Source: CAYRGG01 sp964423745
GTDB taxonomy: Bacteria; Pseudomonadota; Gammaproteobacteria; Competibacterales; Competibacteraceae
Assembly (NCBI GenBank): GCA_964423745.1
Contig: CAYRGG010000098.1
Span: 1 to 11,215, forward strand
Reading direction: 5' to 3'
DNA: 11,215 bases
Made by a program: the position numbers and the translations under genes
Notes under the pieces: generated by a model
Database searches by the model: none
What the model saw: the letters and a program-made list of their open reading frames with translations, nothing else
Told to the model about the DNA's origin: nothing
In this document: positions 1 through 6,809 of the stretch, piece after piece
How the letters are laid out: every line of letters starts with the position of its first letter
Numbering within the stretch: the first letter of the stretch is position 1

Positions 1-572
1 TTCGCTTTTCCACCTATGCGACGTGGTGGATTCGCCAGACCATCGAACGCGCTATCATGAATCAAACGCGAACTATTCGCTTACCAATCCATATTATTAA
101 AGAAATAAATCTTTACTTACGCACCGCTCGTCGCCTCGCCCAGACCCTTGATCATGAACCCTCTGCCGAAGAAATCGCGCAAGCGATGGACAAACCGGTT
201 AGTGAAGTCAAACGTATGCTCAGTTTAAACGAGCGCGTCGCCTCTGTAGACACACCGATCGGTAAAGATGAAGACCGTTCTCTGCTAGATGCTATTCCAG
301 ACGATAACAACGCGGATCCCTCTCAATTACTTCAAGATGAAGATCTTAATGAAAAACTTGATCTTTGGTTAAATCAGTTAAGCGAAAAACAGCGTATTGT
401 AGTAGAGCGACGGTTTGGTTTAAATGGCCAGGAACGCACCACACTGGAACAGGTGGGCAATGAAATTGGTGTTACCCGAGAAAGGGTCCGTCAGATCCAA
501 ATTGATGCCTTGAAGAGATTGCGTAAAATTTTGGAAAACGAAGGTTTCTACGAAGAGGTTTTGTACGAATAA
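1..572 (+). CDS. rpoS: RNA polymerase sigma factor RpoS, 3' part
   Basis: Alternative sigma factor that directs RNA polymerase to stationary-phase and general-stress promoters. The reading frame is open from position 3, and bases 1-2 belong to a cut codon, so the 5' part (regions 1 to 2.3) lies outside the window. The visible part starts in region 2.4 with RFSTYATWWIRQTIERAI, followed by MNQTRTIRLP, the sigma-70 family core at the -10 recognition helix. Region 3 follows (HEPSAEEIAQ, LNERVASVDTP), then region 4 with the -35 recognition helix-turn-helix (VTRERVRQIQIDALKRLRKIL). The wording of regions 3 and 4 is much closer to E. coli RpoS than to RpoD or RpoH. An internal ATG at 57 is not the start, because homology continues upstream of it. 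The gene ends at TAA 570-572 and converges on the next gene with a 22-bp gap. The usual upstream neighbour nlpD cannot be seen. Confidence 0.93.
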   Translation, partial: RFSTYATWWIRQTIERAIMNQTRTIRLPIHIIKEINLYLRTARRLAQTLDHEPSAEEIAQAMDKPVSEVKRMLSLNERVASVDTPIGKDEDRSLLDAIPDDNNADPSQLLQDEDLNEKLDLWLNQLSEKQRIVVERRFGLNGQERTTLEQVGNEIGVTRERVRQIQIDALKRLRKILENEGFYEEVLYE

Positions 573-586
573 GTATTTGTTTACTA

Positions 587-598
587 CTAGCTAGCTAG
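587..598. repeat. Three tandem CTAG tetranucleotides between convergent genes
   Basis: CTAG occurs three times back to back at 587-598, between the rpoS stop and the end of the convergent gene. The last copy includes that gene's TAG stop (read on the minus strand). The 12-mer is fully self-complementary. It is too AT-balanced and lacks a T tail, so it is not a convincing intrinsic terminator. No other terminator is visible in this 22-bp gap. Confidence 0.5.
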
Positions 599-978
599 GC
601 ACGTTTTTCTAATAGCATTAGAGCCGCTGCTACTTGGCGGCCTTCTGCCAAAATGATGTTGTAAGTGCGACAGGCGGCAGCGGTGTCCATGATCTCAAAG
701 CCAATACGCTGGTCAACCAAGGGTTTAAGCACTTCTGGATGAGGAAATTGCTGATTGTCACCTGTGCCTAGTAGTAAGATTTGCGGATTAAGCATGGTCA
801 ATGATCCTAAATGAGACGGTTGTAGATCTGTGAAACGTTGAGGTGGCCAATCAGCAATAATTTGATCTCGGGTAATGACAACGCTACGATAGAAATGCTG
901 ATTATTGATCGTAACCAAACCTTGACCATAGGCTTGGATCGTGTTAACAGATCCCTGGCCATCAAGACTGATGCGCAT
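595..978 (-). CDS. Mth938/NDUFAF3-like (DUF498) domain protein
   Basis: Small single-domain protein of 127 residues, the usual size for bacterial members of the Mth938 / Xcc1710 / NDUFAF3 family. The family fold can be followed in order: an N-terminal strand region (ISLDGQGSVNTIQAYG), a central VVITRDQIIADWPP segment, the signature LNPQILLLGTGDNQQFPHPE around residues 63-82, and a C-terminal MDTAAACRTYNIILAEGRQVAAALM helix region. The mitochondrial homologue NDUFAF3 is a complex I assembly factor; the bacterial role is not established and I do not assign one. The protein has no signal peptide or membrane segment, so it is likely cytoplasmic. The start at 978 is preceded by AGGTGG on the minus strand, about 10 bases upstream. 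It is convergent with rpoS and divergent from alaC. Confidence 0.85.
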   Translation of the reverse strand: MRISLDGQGSVNTIQAYGQGLVTINNQHFYRSVVITRDQIIADWPPQRFTDLQPSHLGSLTMLNPQILLLGTGDNQQFPHPEVLKPLVDQRIGFEIMDTAAACRTYNIILAEGRQVAAALMLLEKRA

Positions 979-1029
979 GGCATTAAATCCACCTGTTGAG
1001 TTGCAAAAAAATTAAGAACTTGCTTTCTG

Positions 1030-1058
1030 ATTATAGAGTGAATATTTGGCAAATTAAG
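1030..1058 (-). promoter_or_regulatory. Candidate promoter of the Mth938-like gene
   Basis: Reading the minus strand, a perfect TATAAT lies at 1035-1030. The -35 region, 16-17 bp upstream around 1052-1058, is poor (TTAATT or CTTAAT). Transcription would start near 1023, giving a leader of about 45 bases that includes the AGGTGG ribosome binding site. Only the -10 element is strong, so this is a tentative call. Confidence 0.4.
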
Positions 1059-1081
1059 TTCCCAAAAAACCATAAGTGTTT

Positions 1082-1128
1082 AGCAAAGCTGACTCAAAGC
1101 AATTGCCTTAAGCGCAAAACTCTTTGCT
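1082..1128. repeat. 7-bp inverted repeat in the alaC upstream region
   Basis: AGCAAAG at 1082-1088 is matched by its perfect reverse complement CTTTGCT at 1122-1128, 33 bases apart. It lies upstream of the candidate alaC promoter and also upstream of the divergent promoter. It could be a pair of half-sites for a regulator or chance. I recognise no known operator. The rest of 979-1265 holds no gene that I can see. Confidence 0.25.
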
Positions 1129-1173
1129 TATACGCCAGCTAAAACTATAAAAATTTAGACTAACTAGATTAGA

Positions 1174-1202
1174 TTGACAGAGAATCTGTTCCCCAGTACT
1201 TT
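1174..1202 (+). promoter_or_regulatory. Candidate sigma-70 promoter of alaC-hom
   Basis: A perfect -35 TTGACA at 1174-1179 is followed, after exactly 17 bp, by TACTTT at 1197-1202, a weak -10 that keeps T1, A2 and T6. A short inverted repeat, ACAGA-GAA-TCTGT, overlaps the -35 and spacer (1177-1189). Transcription would start near 1209, giving a leader of about 57 bases before the TTG start of alaC. No leader peptide or attenuator-like hairpin is visible in that leader. Confidence 0.45.
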
Positions 1203-1265
1203 TCCTCTATGAGCAATGTGCTTGTAAAATATTTTTTATAGTTTTTAAGAATCATAGGGATTGCC

Positions 1266-2480
1266 TTGAACGCCGAGTTTCAAAGAATCAATCGCTTACC
1301 ACCTTATGTTTTTAACATCGTCAATGATTTGAAAGCCGAAGCCCGAGCCCGTGGCGAGGATATTATTGACTTTGGTATGGGTAATCCAGAACGCCCTACA
1401 CCCGAGCATGTCGTCAATAAGTTGGTGGAAGTTGCTCAGCGGGGTGACACCCATCGCTACTCTATGTCCCGGGGTATTCCGCGTCTACGTAAAGCGATTT
1501 GTAATTGGTATGGTCAGCGTTATAACGTAGAGCTCGATTTTGACACGGAGGCGATTGTCACTATTGGTTCCAAAGAGGGACTTGCCCATTTAGCCCTTGC
1601 GACAATGGGACCTGGCGATACCGTACTGGTGCCTAATCCGGCGTATCCGATTCATCCGTATGGTTTCGTCATATCAGGGGCTGACATTTTGCATGTACCG
1701 TTGGTGCCAGGTGTCGATTTTTTTGCCAAGCTAGAAGAAGCCATCAGAAATTCATGGCCAAAACCTAAGATGCTGGTGCTCAATTTTCCCGCAAACCCCA
1801 CCACGCAATGCGTTGAGTTGGATTTCTTCAGCAAACTTGTAGCCATTGCAAGAGAGCACCAAGTTTGGGTGATTCACGATTTGGCCTATGCGGATATCGT
1901 CTTTGATGGCTATCAAGCGCCATCTATCCTGCAGGTGCCAGGGGCAAAGGAGGTGGCCGTGGAATCCTTTTCCCTATCTAAAAGTTATAATATGCCAGGT
2001 TGGCGGGTGGGTTTTATGTGTGGTAATACAACCCTGATCGCAGCGCTGGCGCGTATTAAATCCTATTTAGACTACGGCCTTTTTACGCCTATTCAAGTAG
2101 CCGCAATCAGTGCTCTGGAGGGTCCCCAAGAATGCGTTACAGAAATTTGCGACACTTATAGGCTCCGTCGTGATGTGCTCTGTGAAGGACTTAATGGGCT
2201 TGGTTGGCAGGTAGAAAAACCTAAAGCGACCATGTTTGTTTGGGTGCCAATTCCTGAACCGTACCGCGCTATGGGTTCGTTGGAATTTTCAAAAAAACTA
2301 CTTATCGAGGCTAAGGTGGCTGTATCACCGGGCGTTGGTTTTGGTGACTACGGTGACGATCATGTCCGTTTTGCTTTGATTGAGAACGTACATCGCACAC
2401 GCCAGGCTATTCGCGGGATTCGCGATATGCTGCGACAAGACGCTAAGCTCACAGTCATGAACGAAGGACTCGATTCGTGA
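1266..2480 (+). CDS. alaC: Alanine transaminase AlaC (class I PLP aminotransferase)
   Basis: Cytoplasmic PLP enzyme that transaminates pyruvate to L-alanine with glutamate as donor. The 404-residue protein follows E. coli AlaC (about 412 residues) over its full length, including RGEDIIDFGMGNPE, SRGIPRLRKAI, GSKEGLAHL, and a C-terminal PGVGFGDYGDDHVRFALIEN. The PLP-binding lysine is K239 in SLSKSYN, with cofactor contacts N177 (NPT), D205 and Y208 (HDLAYAD). The start is TTG at 1266, chosen because AGGGA at 1256-1260 sits 5 bases before it and the N-terminus IDRLPPY-like motif (here INRLPPYVFNI) begins right after; no ATG or GTG fits. Many automatic annotations call this family aspartate aminotransferase; alanine synthesis is the better-supported role. 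Its stop overlaps the hom start, indicating one operon. Confidence 0.92.
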   Translation: MNAEFQRINRLPPYVFNIVNDLKAEARARGEDIIDFGMGNPERPTPEHVVNKLVEVAQRGDTHRYSMSRGIPRLRKAICNWYGQRYNVELDFDTEAIVTIGSKEGLAHLALATMGPGDTVLVPNPAYPIHPYGFVISGADILHVPLVPGVDFFAKLEEAIRNSWPKPKMLVLNFPANPTTQCVELDFFSKLVAIAREHQVWVIHDLAYADIVFDGYQAPSILQVPGAKEVAVESFSLSKSYNMPGWRVGFMCGNTTLIAALARIKSYLDYGLFTPIQVAAISALEGPQECVTEICDTYRLRRDVLCEGLNGLGWQVEKPKATMFVWVPIPEPYRAMGSLEFSKKLLIEAKVAVSPGVGFGDYGDDHVRFALIENVHRTRQAIRGIRDMLRQDAKLTVMNEGLDS

Positions 2481-3787
2481 ATCCCGTTAAGATCGGTTTG
2501 CTGGGTTTGGGGACGGTGGGAGACGGCACTCACCGGGTGCTGCTGCGCAATGGGGAGGAAATAACTCGACGCGCTGGACGGGGTATCGTTGTGACCCATG
2601 CTGCAGTGCGTAACCTCAATCGTCCTGATGTGAGGGATATAAAACTCACCAACAACCCTCTAGAAGTGATCGAAGATCCAGAAGTGGCGGTGGTGGTGGA
2701 ACTGATTGGCGGTTATGAACCAGCCCGTACTCTCGTGTTGCAGGCTATTGCTAAGGGTAAACATGTCGTTACCGCCAATAAGGCATTGATCGCTCTTTAT
2801 GGCAACGAGATCTTCTCAGCGGCTCACAAAGCCGGTGTGATGGTTGCCTTTGAAGCGGCTGTTTCCGGTGGCATTCCTATCATCAAAGCCATTCGTGAGG
2901 GTTTAGCGGCTAATCGTATCGATTGGTTGGCAGGTATCATCAACGGGACGGGTAACTTTATCTTGACAGAGATGCGGGATAAGGGCCGTGAATTTTCCGA
3001 TGTCCTAAAAGAAGCCCAAACGTTAGGGTATGCCGAGGCGGATCCCACCTTTGATGTGGAAGGCATCGATGCGGCTCACAAACTCACCATTTTGGCTTCC
3101 ATAGCCTTTGGTGTCCCACTGCAGTTCGATAAAGCCTACACCGAAGGAATCTCGCGAATTACCCGAGTTGATGTGGCTTACGCGGAACAGTTAGGCTACC
3201 GTATCAAACATTTGGGTATCGCCCGCCGCAACGGATTAGGTATCGAGTTGCGGGTGCATCCCACCTTGATTCCCGAGCGCAGCTTACTGGCTAACGTCAA
3301 TGGCGTCATGAATGCGGTATTAGTAAAAGGAGATGCTGTGGGTCCCACCCTTTATTATGGTCCCGGTGCTGGCGCCGAACCCACTGCCTCAGCGGTAGTA
3401 GCAGATGTCATCGATGTGGTGCGTACCTTAACGGCAGATCCAGAGAATCGGGTGCCCCATCTTGCGTTTCAGCCCGATGCCCTGTCGGATCTGCCAGTCG
3501 TTAGTATGGATCAAGTAAAAACGGCCTACTATCTTCGTTTGTTGGCTGTGGACCGGCCCGGCGTCCTAGCCCATGTAACCCGAATCTTGGGCGATTTAGA
3601 TATCAGCATCGAAGCGATTTTACAAAAAGAACCCGTTGCTGACGCTGTCCATGTGCCGATAATACTATTGACCCATGCAGTGCGAGAACAACAGATGAAT
3701 GCGGCGATTGCGGAAATAGAGGCTCTCGATAGCATCAAAGATAAAGTCGTTCGCCTGCGCTTGGAGCATCTTGATCCCAATGCTTAG
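2477..3787 (+). CDS. hom: Homoserine dehydrogenase, monofunctional with ACT domain
   Basis: NAD(P)H-dependent reduction of aspartate semialdehyde to homoserine, the branch point towards threonine and methionine. The 436 residues are the normal length for the single-function form without an aspartokinase domain. The nucleotide-binding loop is GLGTVG at residues 10-15. The catalytic domain carries TANKALIA, SGGIPIIKAI, GIINGTGNFIL and DPTFDVEGIDAAHKLTIL, with the family's conserved acidic residue and lysine at about D198 and K202. A C-terminal ACT domain starts near residue 350 (YYLRLLAVDRPGVLAHVTRI) and is expected to sense threonine. The start is GTG at 2477, sharing GTGA with the alaC stop, so translation is probably coupled. 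AAGGAC lies just upstream within alaC. thrC, a common next gene, does not follow. Confidence 0.95.
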   Translation: MNPVKIGLLGLGTVGDGTHRVLLRNGEEITRRAGRGIVVTHAAVRNLNRPDVRDIKLTNNPLEVIEDPEVAVVVELIGGYEPARTLVLQAIAKGKHVVTANKALIALYGNEIFSAAHKAGVMVAFEAAVSGGIPIIKAIREGLAANRIDWLAGIINGTGNFILTEMRDKGREFSDVLKEAQTLGYAEADPTFDVEGIDAAHKLTILASIAFGVPLQFDKAYTEGISRITRVDVAYAEQLGYRIKHLGIARRNGLGIELRVHPTLIPERSLLANVNGVMNAVLVKGDAVGPTLYYGPGAGAEPTASAVVADVIDVVRTLTADPENRVPHLAFQPDALSDLPVVSMDQVKTAYYLRLLAVDRPGVLAHVTRILGDLDISIEAILQKEPVADAVHVPIILLTHAVREQQMNAAIAEIEALDSIKDKVVRLRLEHLDPNA

Positions 3788-3813
3788 AACGGCCAAAGGA
3801 AGAGTGACCTAAA

Positions 3814-3879
3814 ATGAGTAATAACCAACGCTTACGAGACAAGTTTTATCTAAAACAATTGCCAAGCATGTGTCGTTGA
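3814..3879 (+). CDS. Possible 21-residue small ORF overlapping the rpfE start
   Basis: ATG at 3814 opens a 21-codon frame (MSNNQRLRDKFYLKQLPSMCR) ending in TGA at 3877-3879, which is 10 bases past the GTG start of the next gene. A purine-rich AAGGAAGAG at 3796-3804 could serve as its ribosome binding site, while the downstream GTG has no clear Shine-Dalgarno of its own. That arrangement would fit translational coupling. The peptide is basic (R6, R8, K10, K14, R21), has no membrane segment and resembles nothing I know. It does not look like the N-terminus of ThrC. It may equally be a chance ORF. Confidence 0.3.
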   Translation: MSNNQRLRDKFYLKQLPSMCR

Positions 3880-4907
3880 CAAAAACGTTACGTCTAGTTG
3901 TGCCAGGTTTATTAGGACCCTGGCAAATTGAATCTGGTTTTTCCTATCCCCAAGCCAAAGCTTTAGCGTATTTATTAAGTCGTGCAACAGTAAACTCCCT
4001 GACTGTAACTGATGCGGATGCTTTGTTATATAAACTCTTTGGATTTCCCCTTGCCCCCGACAAAGATTTGCCTATTGCAGCGCTAACCCATTTAGCTGAT
4101 GAGGGTATGTCAGGTAACGGGTGGTGGTTGCGAGCCGATCCTGTTCACCTACACGCCGATATGCATCAAGTTTTATTGTTCCATGGGCGTAGTTTGGATA
4201 TTAGCCCTGTGGAAGCTGATTCACTGGTGGCGGAATTCAATCAAACCTTTGATAGGGAAGACTTGCGGCTAAAAGCCCTGCATCCAAGTCGCTGGTATCT
4301 GCATCTAACAGCAGAACCGGGTATTCGTACAACGCCTTTATCACAAGTCGTCGGGCGTGACATAACAGCGTATTTGCCTCAGGGTGTGAACGCTCGTGAC
4401 TGGTGCAGACTTTTTACAGAAGTCCAGATGCTATTTCATAGCAGTATGGTTAACCAGGAGCGACAAACGAAAGGGCATAAGCCTATCAATGGACTCTGGT
4501 TTTGGGGCGGCGGTGTGTTACCTGAACCTGCACATACCATGAGCGGTGTTATCTATGCCACTGATCCTGTAACCCATGGTCTTGCTCTATTATCCCGTGC
4601 AAAGACTAAGTCTGTGCCGGATACAGCCTTCGCTTGGCACAATGAATCTCTTGAGGATAGACAGGCACTGATCGTATTAGAGGCGACCCGCTATGATGTG
4701 ATCGATAACAGCATCGATACATGGCGAAACCATGTGGATAGTTTGGAAAGGGATTGGTTTGCACCCTGTCTAACCCTATTGAGAAACAAGGAACTCGATA
4801 AACTCATCTTGTATCCCTGTAATGGTCATGAATACAGTGTTTCCTATAATAATTTGTGGCGTTTTTGGCGTCGGCTACGGCCATTGCAACACTACACAAA
4901 GTCATGA
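3870..4907 (+). CDS. RpfE-like protein (COG4255 type), function unknown
   Basis: Protein of 345 residues resembling the regulatory protein RpfE family first named from the Xanthomonas pathogenicity-factor cluster; some databases mislabel relatives as cofactor-independent phosphoglycerate mutase. Visible family features are the N-terminal LRLVVPGLLGPW, a middle RWYLHL segment with VVGRDITAYLPQG, and the signature INGLWFWGGG around residues 205-215, followed by a stretch rich in aromatic residues and a terminal LWRFWRRLRPL. There is no signal peptide and no membrane helix, so a cytoplasmic location is likely. No phosphatase or mutase metal motif is visible. The start is GTG at 3870; the ATG two bases earlier is in another frame and stops at once. 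In other genomes relatives sit beside recJ; here it follows hom and no recJ is present. The biochemical role is unknown. Confidence 0.7.
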   Translation: MSLTKTLRLVVPGLLGPWQIESGFSYPQAKALAYLLSRATVNSLTVTDADALLYKLFGFPLAPDKDLPIAALTHLADEGMSGNGWWLRADPVHLHADMHQVLLFHGRSLDISPVEADSLVAEFNQTFDREDLRLKALHPSRWYLHLTAEPGIRTTPLSQVVGRDITAYLPQGVNARDWCRLFTEVQMLFHSSMVNQERQTKGHKPINGLWFWGGGVLPEPAHTMSGVIYATDPVTHGLALLSRAKTKSVPDTAFAWHNESLEDRQALIVLEATRYDVIDNSIDTWRNHVDSLERDWFAPCLTLLRNKELDKLILYPCNGHEYSVSYNNLWRFWRRLRPLQHYTKS

Positions 4908-4934
4908 GATACATAATCGTTTTAGCTATGATTT

Positions 4935-5711
4935 TTAACGCAACCCGGGGGCTTTTCGAGCATCAGGGTGTAACAACCGACGTAGATATTGGACAAAAAA
5001 TATGATGCTAGTTAGGATGAGTAGCGTCAATACACCTAGAGTAATGGCAATATACCCAAAAATGACTGGCGCCTTCATAAGGGTGGTCATTAACGAGTCT
5101 TGGTAGTAAAAAAACCAGCTATGATCTTTTGGAAATAACAGCTCGTGTAGTCCATAGAAAACGTTAACAGGTCCCATGAGAAGTATTATTCCTGTCCCAA
5201 CCATCAAACCCACAATGGTTCCAAGCAAAAGTTTTTTAATAGGAAGTTTGCTATAGGGTTGTAAAAGCAATAAACCTATTAATAAAAGTAAACCCAAGAT
5301 TGCAATCTGACCTATAAGTGACAGTTTATCTATCAGATTAGATACATCTTGCAAATGGATGATTTCAGGTGTTGTCAATAAAGGGGCAATGGGATGTCCA
5401 CCAGGTTCATGATAGGCAAGCGTCTCTAAACCTTGCCCCTGCTGATGAACTGCCTTTACAAGGGCGGCGAAGAGACGTATCCGTTCCGTTTTAGTAGTTG
5501 TTTCAAAACCAGTACGATAGCGATTTTGGGGACCATAAGTAGCAATAACCTGGTCAATATGCAGCACTTCATACCAGGCAGGGTATAAAAAATTCACTTT
5601 GACGAGTGCCTGCCATGCCAGGAATAAGGCCGCCAAAAAGGTCAGCGTTAAAAACAGCGGCCATTGAATAGCACCAAGTCGATAAAATAGCCATGTATAA
5701 AATTCCATCAT
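4935..5711 (-). CDS. DUF1461/Lit-like integral membrane protein
   Basis: Membrane protein of 258 residues with four predicted helices at about 16-36, 131-150, 160-181 and 216-242, and a large soluble loop (37-130) between helices 1 and 2. Two segments match my memory of the DUF1461 (TIGR01906) family: TTPEIIHLQDVSNL with H119, and a second loop LHELLFPKDHSWFFYYQDSL with H189. Firmicute members named Lit are lipoprotein intramolecular transacylases, which move an acyl chain within the lipoprotein diacylglyceryl-cysteine and depend on two conserved histidines. Both histidines appear to be kept here, about 70 residues apart. Whether this Gram-negative homologue acts on lipoproteins is inference. 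Two ATGs open the frame (5711 and 5708); neither has a strong Shine-Dalgarno. It converges on the rpfE-like gene with a 27-bp gap and is divergent from the nuclease-fold gene. Confidence 0.65.
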   Translation of the reverse strand: MMEFYTWLFYRLGAIQWPLFLTLTFLAALFLAWQALVKVNFLYPAWYEVLHIDQVIATYGPQNRYRTGFETTTKTERIRLFAALVKAVHQQGQGLETLAYHEPGGHPIAPLLTTPEIIHLQDVSNLIDKLSLIGQIAILGLLLLIGLLLLQPYSKLPIKKLLLGTIVGLMVGTGIILLMGPVNVFYGLHELLFPKDHSWFFYYQDSLMTTLMKAPVIFGYIAITLGVLTLLILTSIIFFVQYLRRLLHPDARKAPGLR

Positions 5712-5747
5712 TAATTACGGTTTAAATTTTGTCGTGTGGCTGCAATT

Positions 5748-5763
5748 GATAAATAGATAAATA
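5748..5763. repeat. Tandem GATAAATA repeat in the divergent intergenic region
   Basis: GATAAATA occurs twice in perfect tandem. The repeat lies in the 165-bp region (5712-5876) between the Lit-like and the nuclease-fold genes. Weak promoter elements surround it: TTGATA at 5746-5751 on the plus strand, and TTGACT at 5777-5772 on the minus strand with AT-rich -10 candidates inside the repeat. I recognise no operator here, and neither promoter has a good -10, so only the repeat is certain. Confidence 0.4.
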
Positions 5764-5876
5764 CGACGATTAGTCAAGTTAATTAATAACTACCCACCTG
5801 GACCTGCGTACAAGTTTATCTTGCAGATGCAGATAGTGAGTATGGATCATAGGCCAGTTGAGTTTAAATAGTCTCC

Positions 5877-6809
5877 ATGTCTTTAACCATCGCAACTTTT
5901 AATTTGTTTAATTTCGGGGCAGATGTCTCTACAGAGCGCCTTGAGCGGTTAGCGACCATTATCGTGCATGATTTGACGGCACCCGATATTTTGGCGTTGC
6001 AAGAAGTCAAAGCTTACGCACTTTCCCATAATGAAGTTGTACCTGCTGATGCCGCCTATCAACGTTTGAATACAGCTATAATAGCTGCCGGTGGACCTGG
6101 TTATGCTTTTCGTGAGGTGCCTCCACGGCCTCATCAAGAAGGTGGACACCCACATTTCAATATTCGTGCTGGGCTTATGTTTAATCCAGATCGTGTTCAA
6201 TTTGTCGATGCGGGTTTGACAAGTTCAGGAACAGATACCCATATTCGTCTGCTCGACGGTCGCCCTTCTCTCAGTTTAAGCCCTGGAAATATAGCACCTC
6301 AACATCCTGCTTTTAGCGGCGACAGACAGCACCATTGGTTACCTAGTCGCAAGGTTTTGGTAGGAGAATTTTGCATAGGAAACATGCCCCTTCTAGTGGC
6401 GGTATGTCACTTTAAATCCAGTCAAGCCGCAACCCGGCGAGAGCAAGCCTATGCAAAGAAACAACGCCATGCTCAAGCCAAGGTTGTTAATCAATTTGTG
6501 ACTAGCTGGTTGGCTTGTAACCCTCAGGCATGCATCGTGGTGTTAGGAGATATAAACGATAGTTGTGGTTCAAAAACACTTAAATTGCTTAAGGGAAATC
6601 ATCTAGAGAATGTGCTTGAGAAATTACCTAAGAAGCTATGCTATACCCATCGTCGAGGAGGAAAACCACAAGTGCTAGACCATATTCTGCTCAGCTGTGC
6701 TATACGGAAAAATGCCAGGGTCGAAATTCCTCATGTAAACAGTTGTTCTAATGATGTAGAACGAGTCAGCGATCATGACCCCGTTTTGGCAATATTAGAT
6801 CTCCCTTGA
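5877..6809 (+). CDS. Endonuclease/exonuclease/phosphatase-fold hydrolase
   Basis: Metal-dependent phosphodiesterase/nuclease-fold protein of 310 residues, the typical size of a one-domain EEP protein. The catalytic set is complete and in order: N9 (IATFNLFNF), E43 (DILALQEV), R97 (NIRAGLMF), H178 (VCHFKS), D225 and N227 (VVLGDIND), D268 and H269 (VLDHIL), and the D299-H300 pair in SDHDPV. The family includes DNase I, exonuclease III and inositol or sphingolipid phosphatases, so the substrate cannot be read from the sequence. There is no signal peptide, suggesting a cytoplasmic enzyme, which argues against a secreted DNase or sphingomyelinase. ATG 5877 is the first start after an in-frame stop at 5865. 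It lacks a clear ribosome binding site. The stop codon abuts the candidate promoter of the downstream tRNA. Confidence 0.85.
   Translation: MSLTIATFNLFNFGADVSTERLERLATIIVHDLTAPDILALQEVKAYALSHNEVVPADAAYQRLNTAIIAAGGPGYAFREVPPRPHQEGGHPHFNIRAGLMFNPDRVQFVDAGLTSSGTDTHIRLLDGRPSLSLSPGNIAPQHPAFSGDRQHHWLPSRKVLVGEFCIGNMPLLVAVCHFKSSQAATRREQAYAKKQRHAQAKVVNQFVTSWLACNPQACIVVLGDINDSCGSKTLKLLKGNHLENVLEKLPKKLCYTHRRGGKPQVLDHILLSCAIRKNARVEIPHVNSCSNDVERVSDHDPVLAILDLP

Noticed and set aside
807..1073. 88-residue minus-strand ORF overlapping the Mth938-like gene
   Set aside because: It is a shadow in another frame of the recognisable Mth938-like gene, and its N-terminal part is AT-rich intergenic DNA.
3870..4907. 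Phosphoglycerate mutase annotation for the rpfE-like gene
   Set aside because: I see none of the metal-binding or catalytic motifs of the alkaline phosphatase superfamily mutases, and the WFWGGG signature points to the RpfE-like family.
4904..5005. 33-codon ORF starting at the ATGA overlap with the rpfE-like stop
   Set aside because: Most of it is antisense to the end of the Lit-like gene, it has no family resemblance, and the hydrophobic start is short.
5712..5876. Firm promoter calls for the Lit-like and nuclease-fold genes
   Set aside because: Acceptable -35 hexamers are present on both strands, but every -10 at a proper spacing matches the consensus at three positions or fewer.
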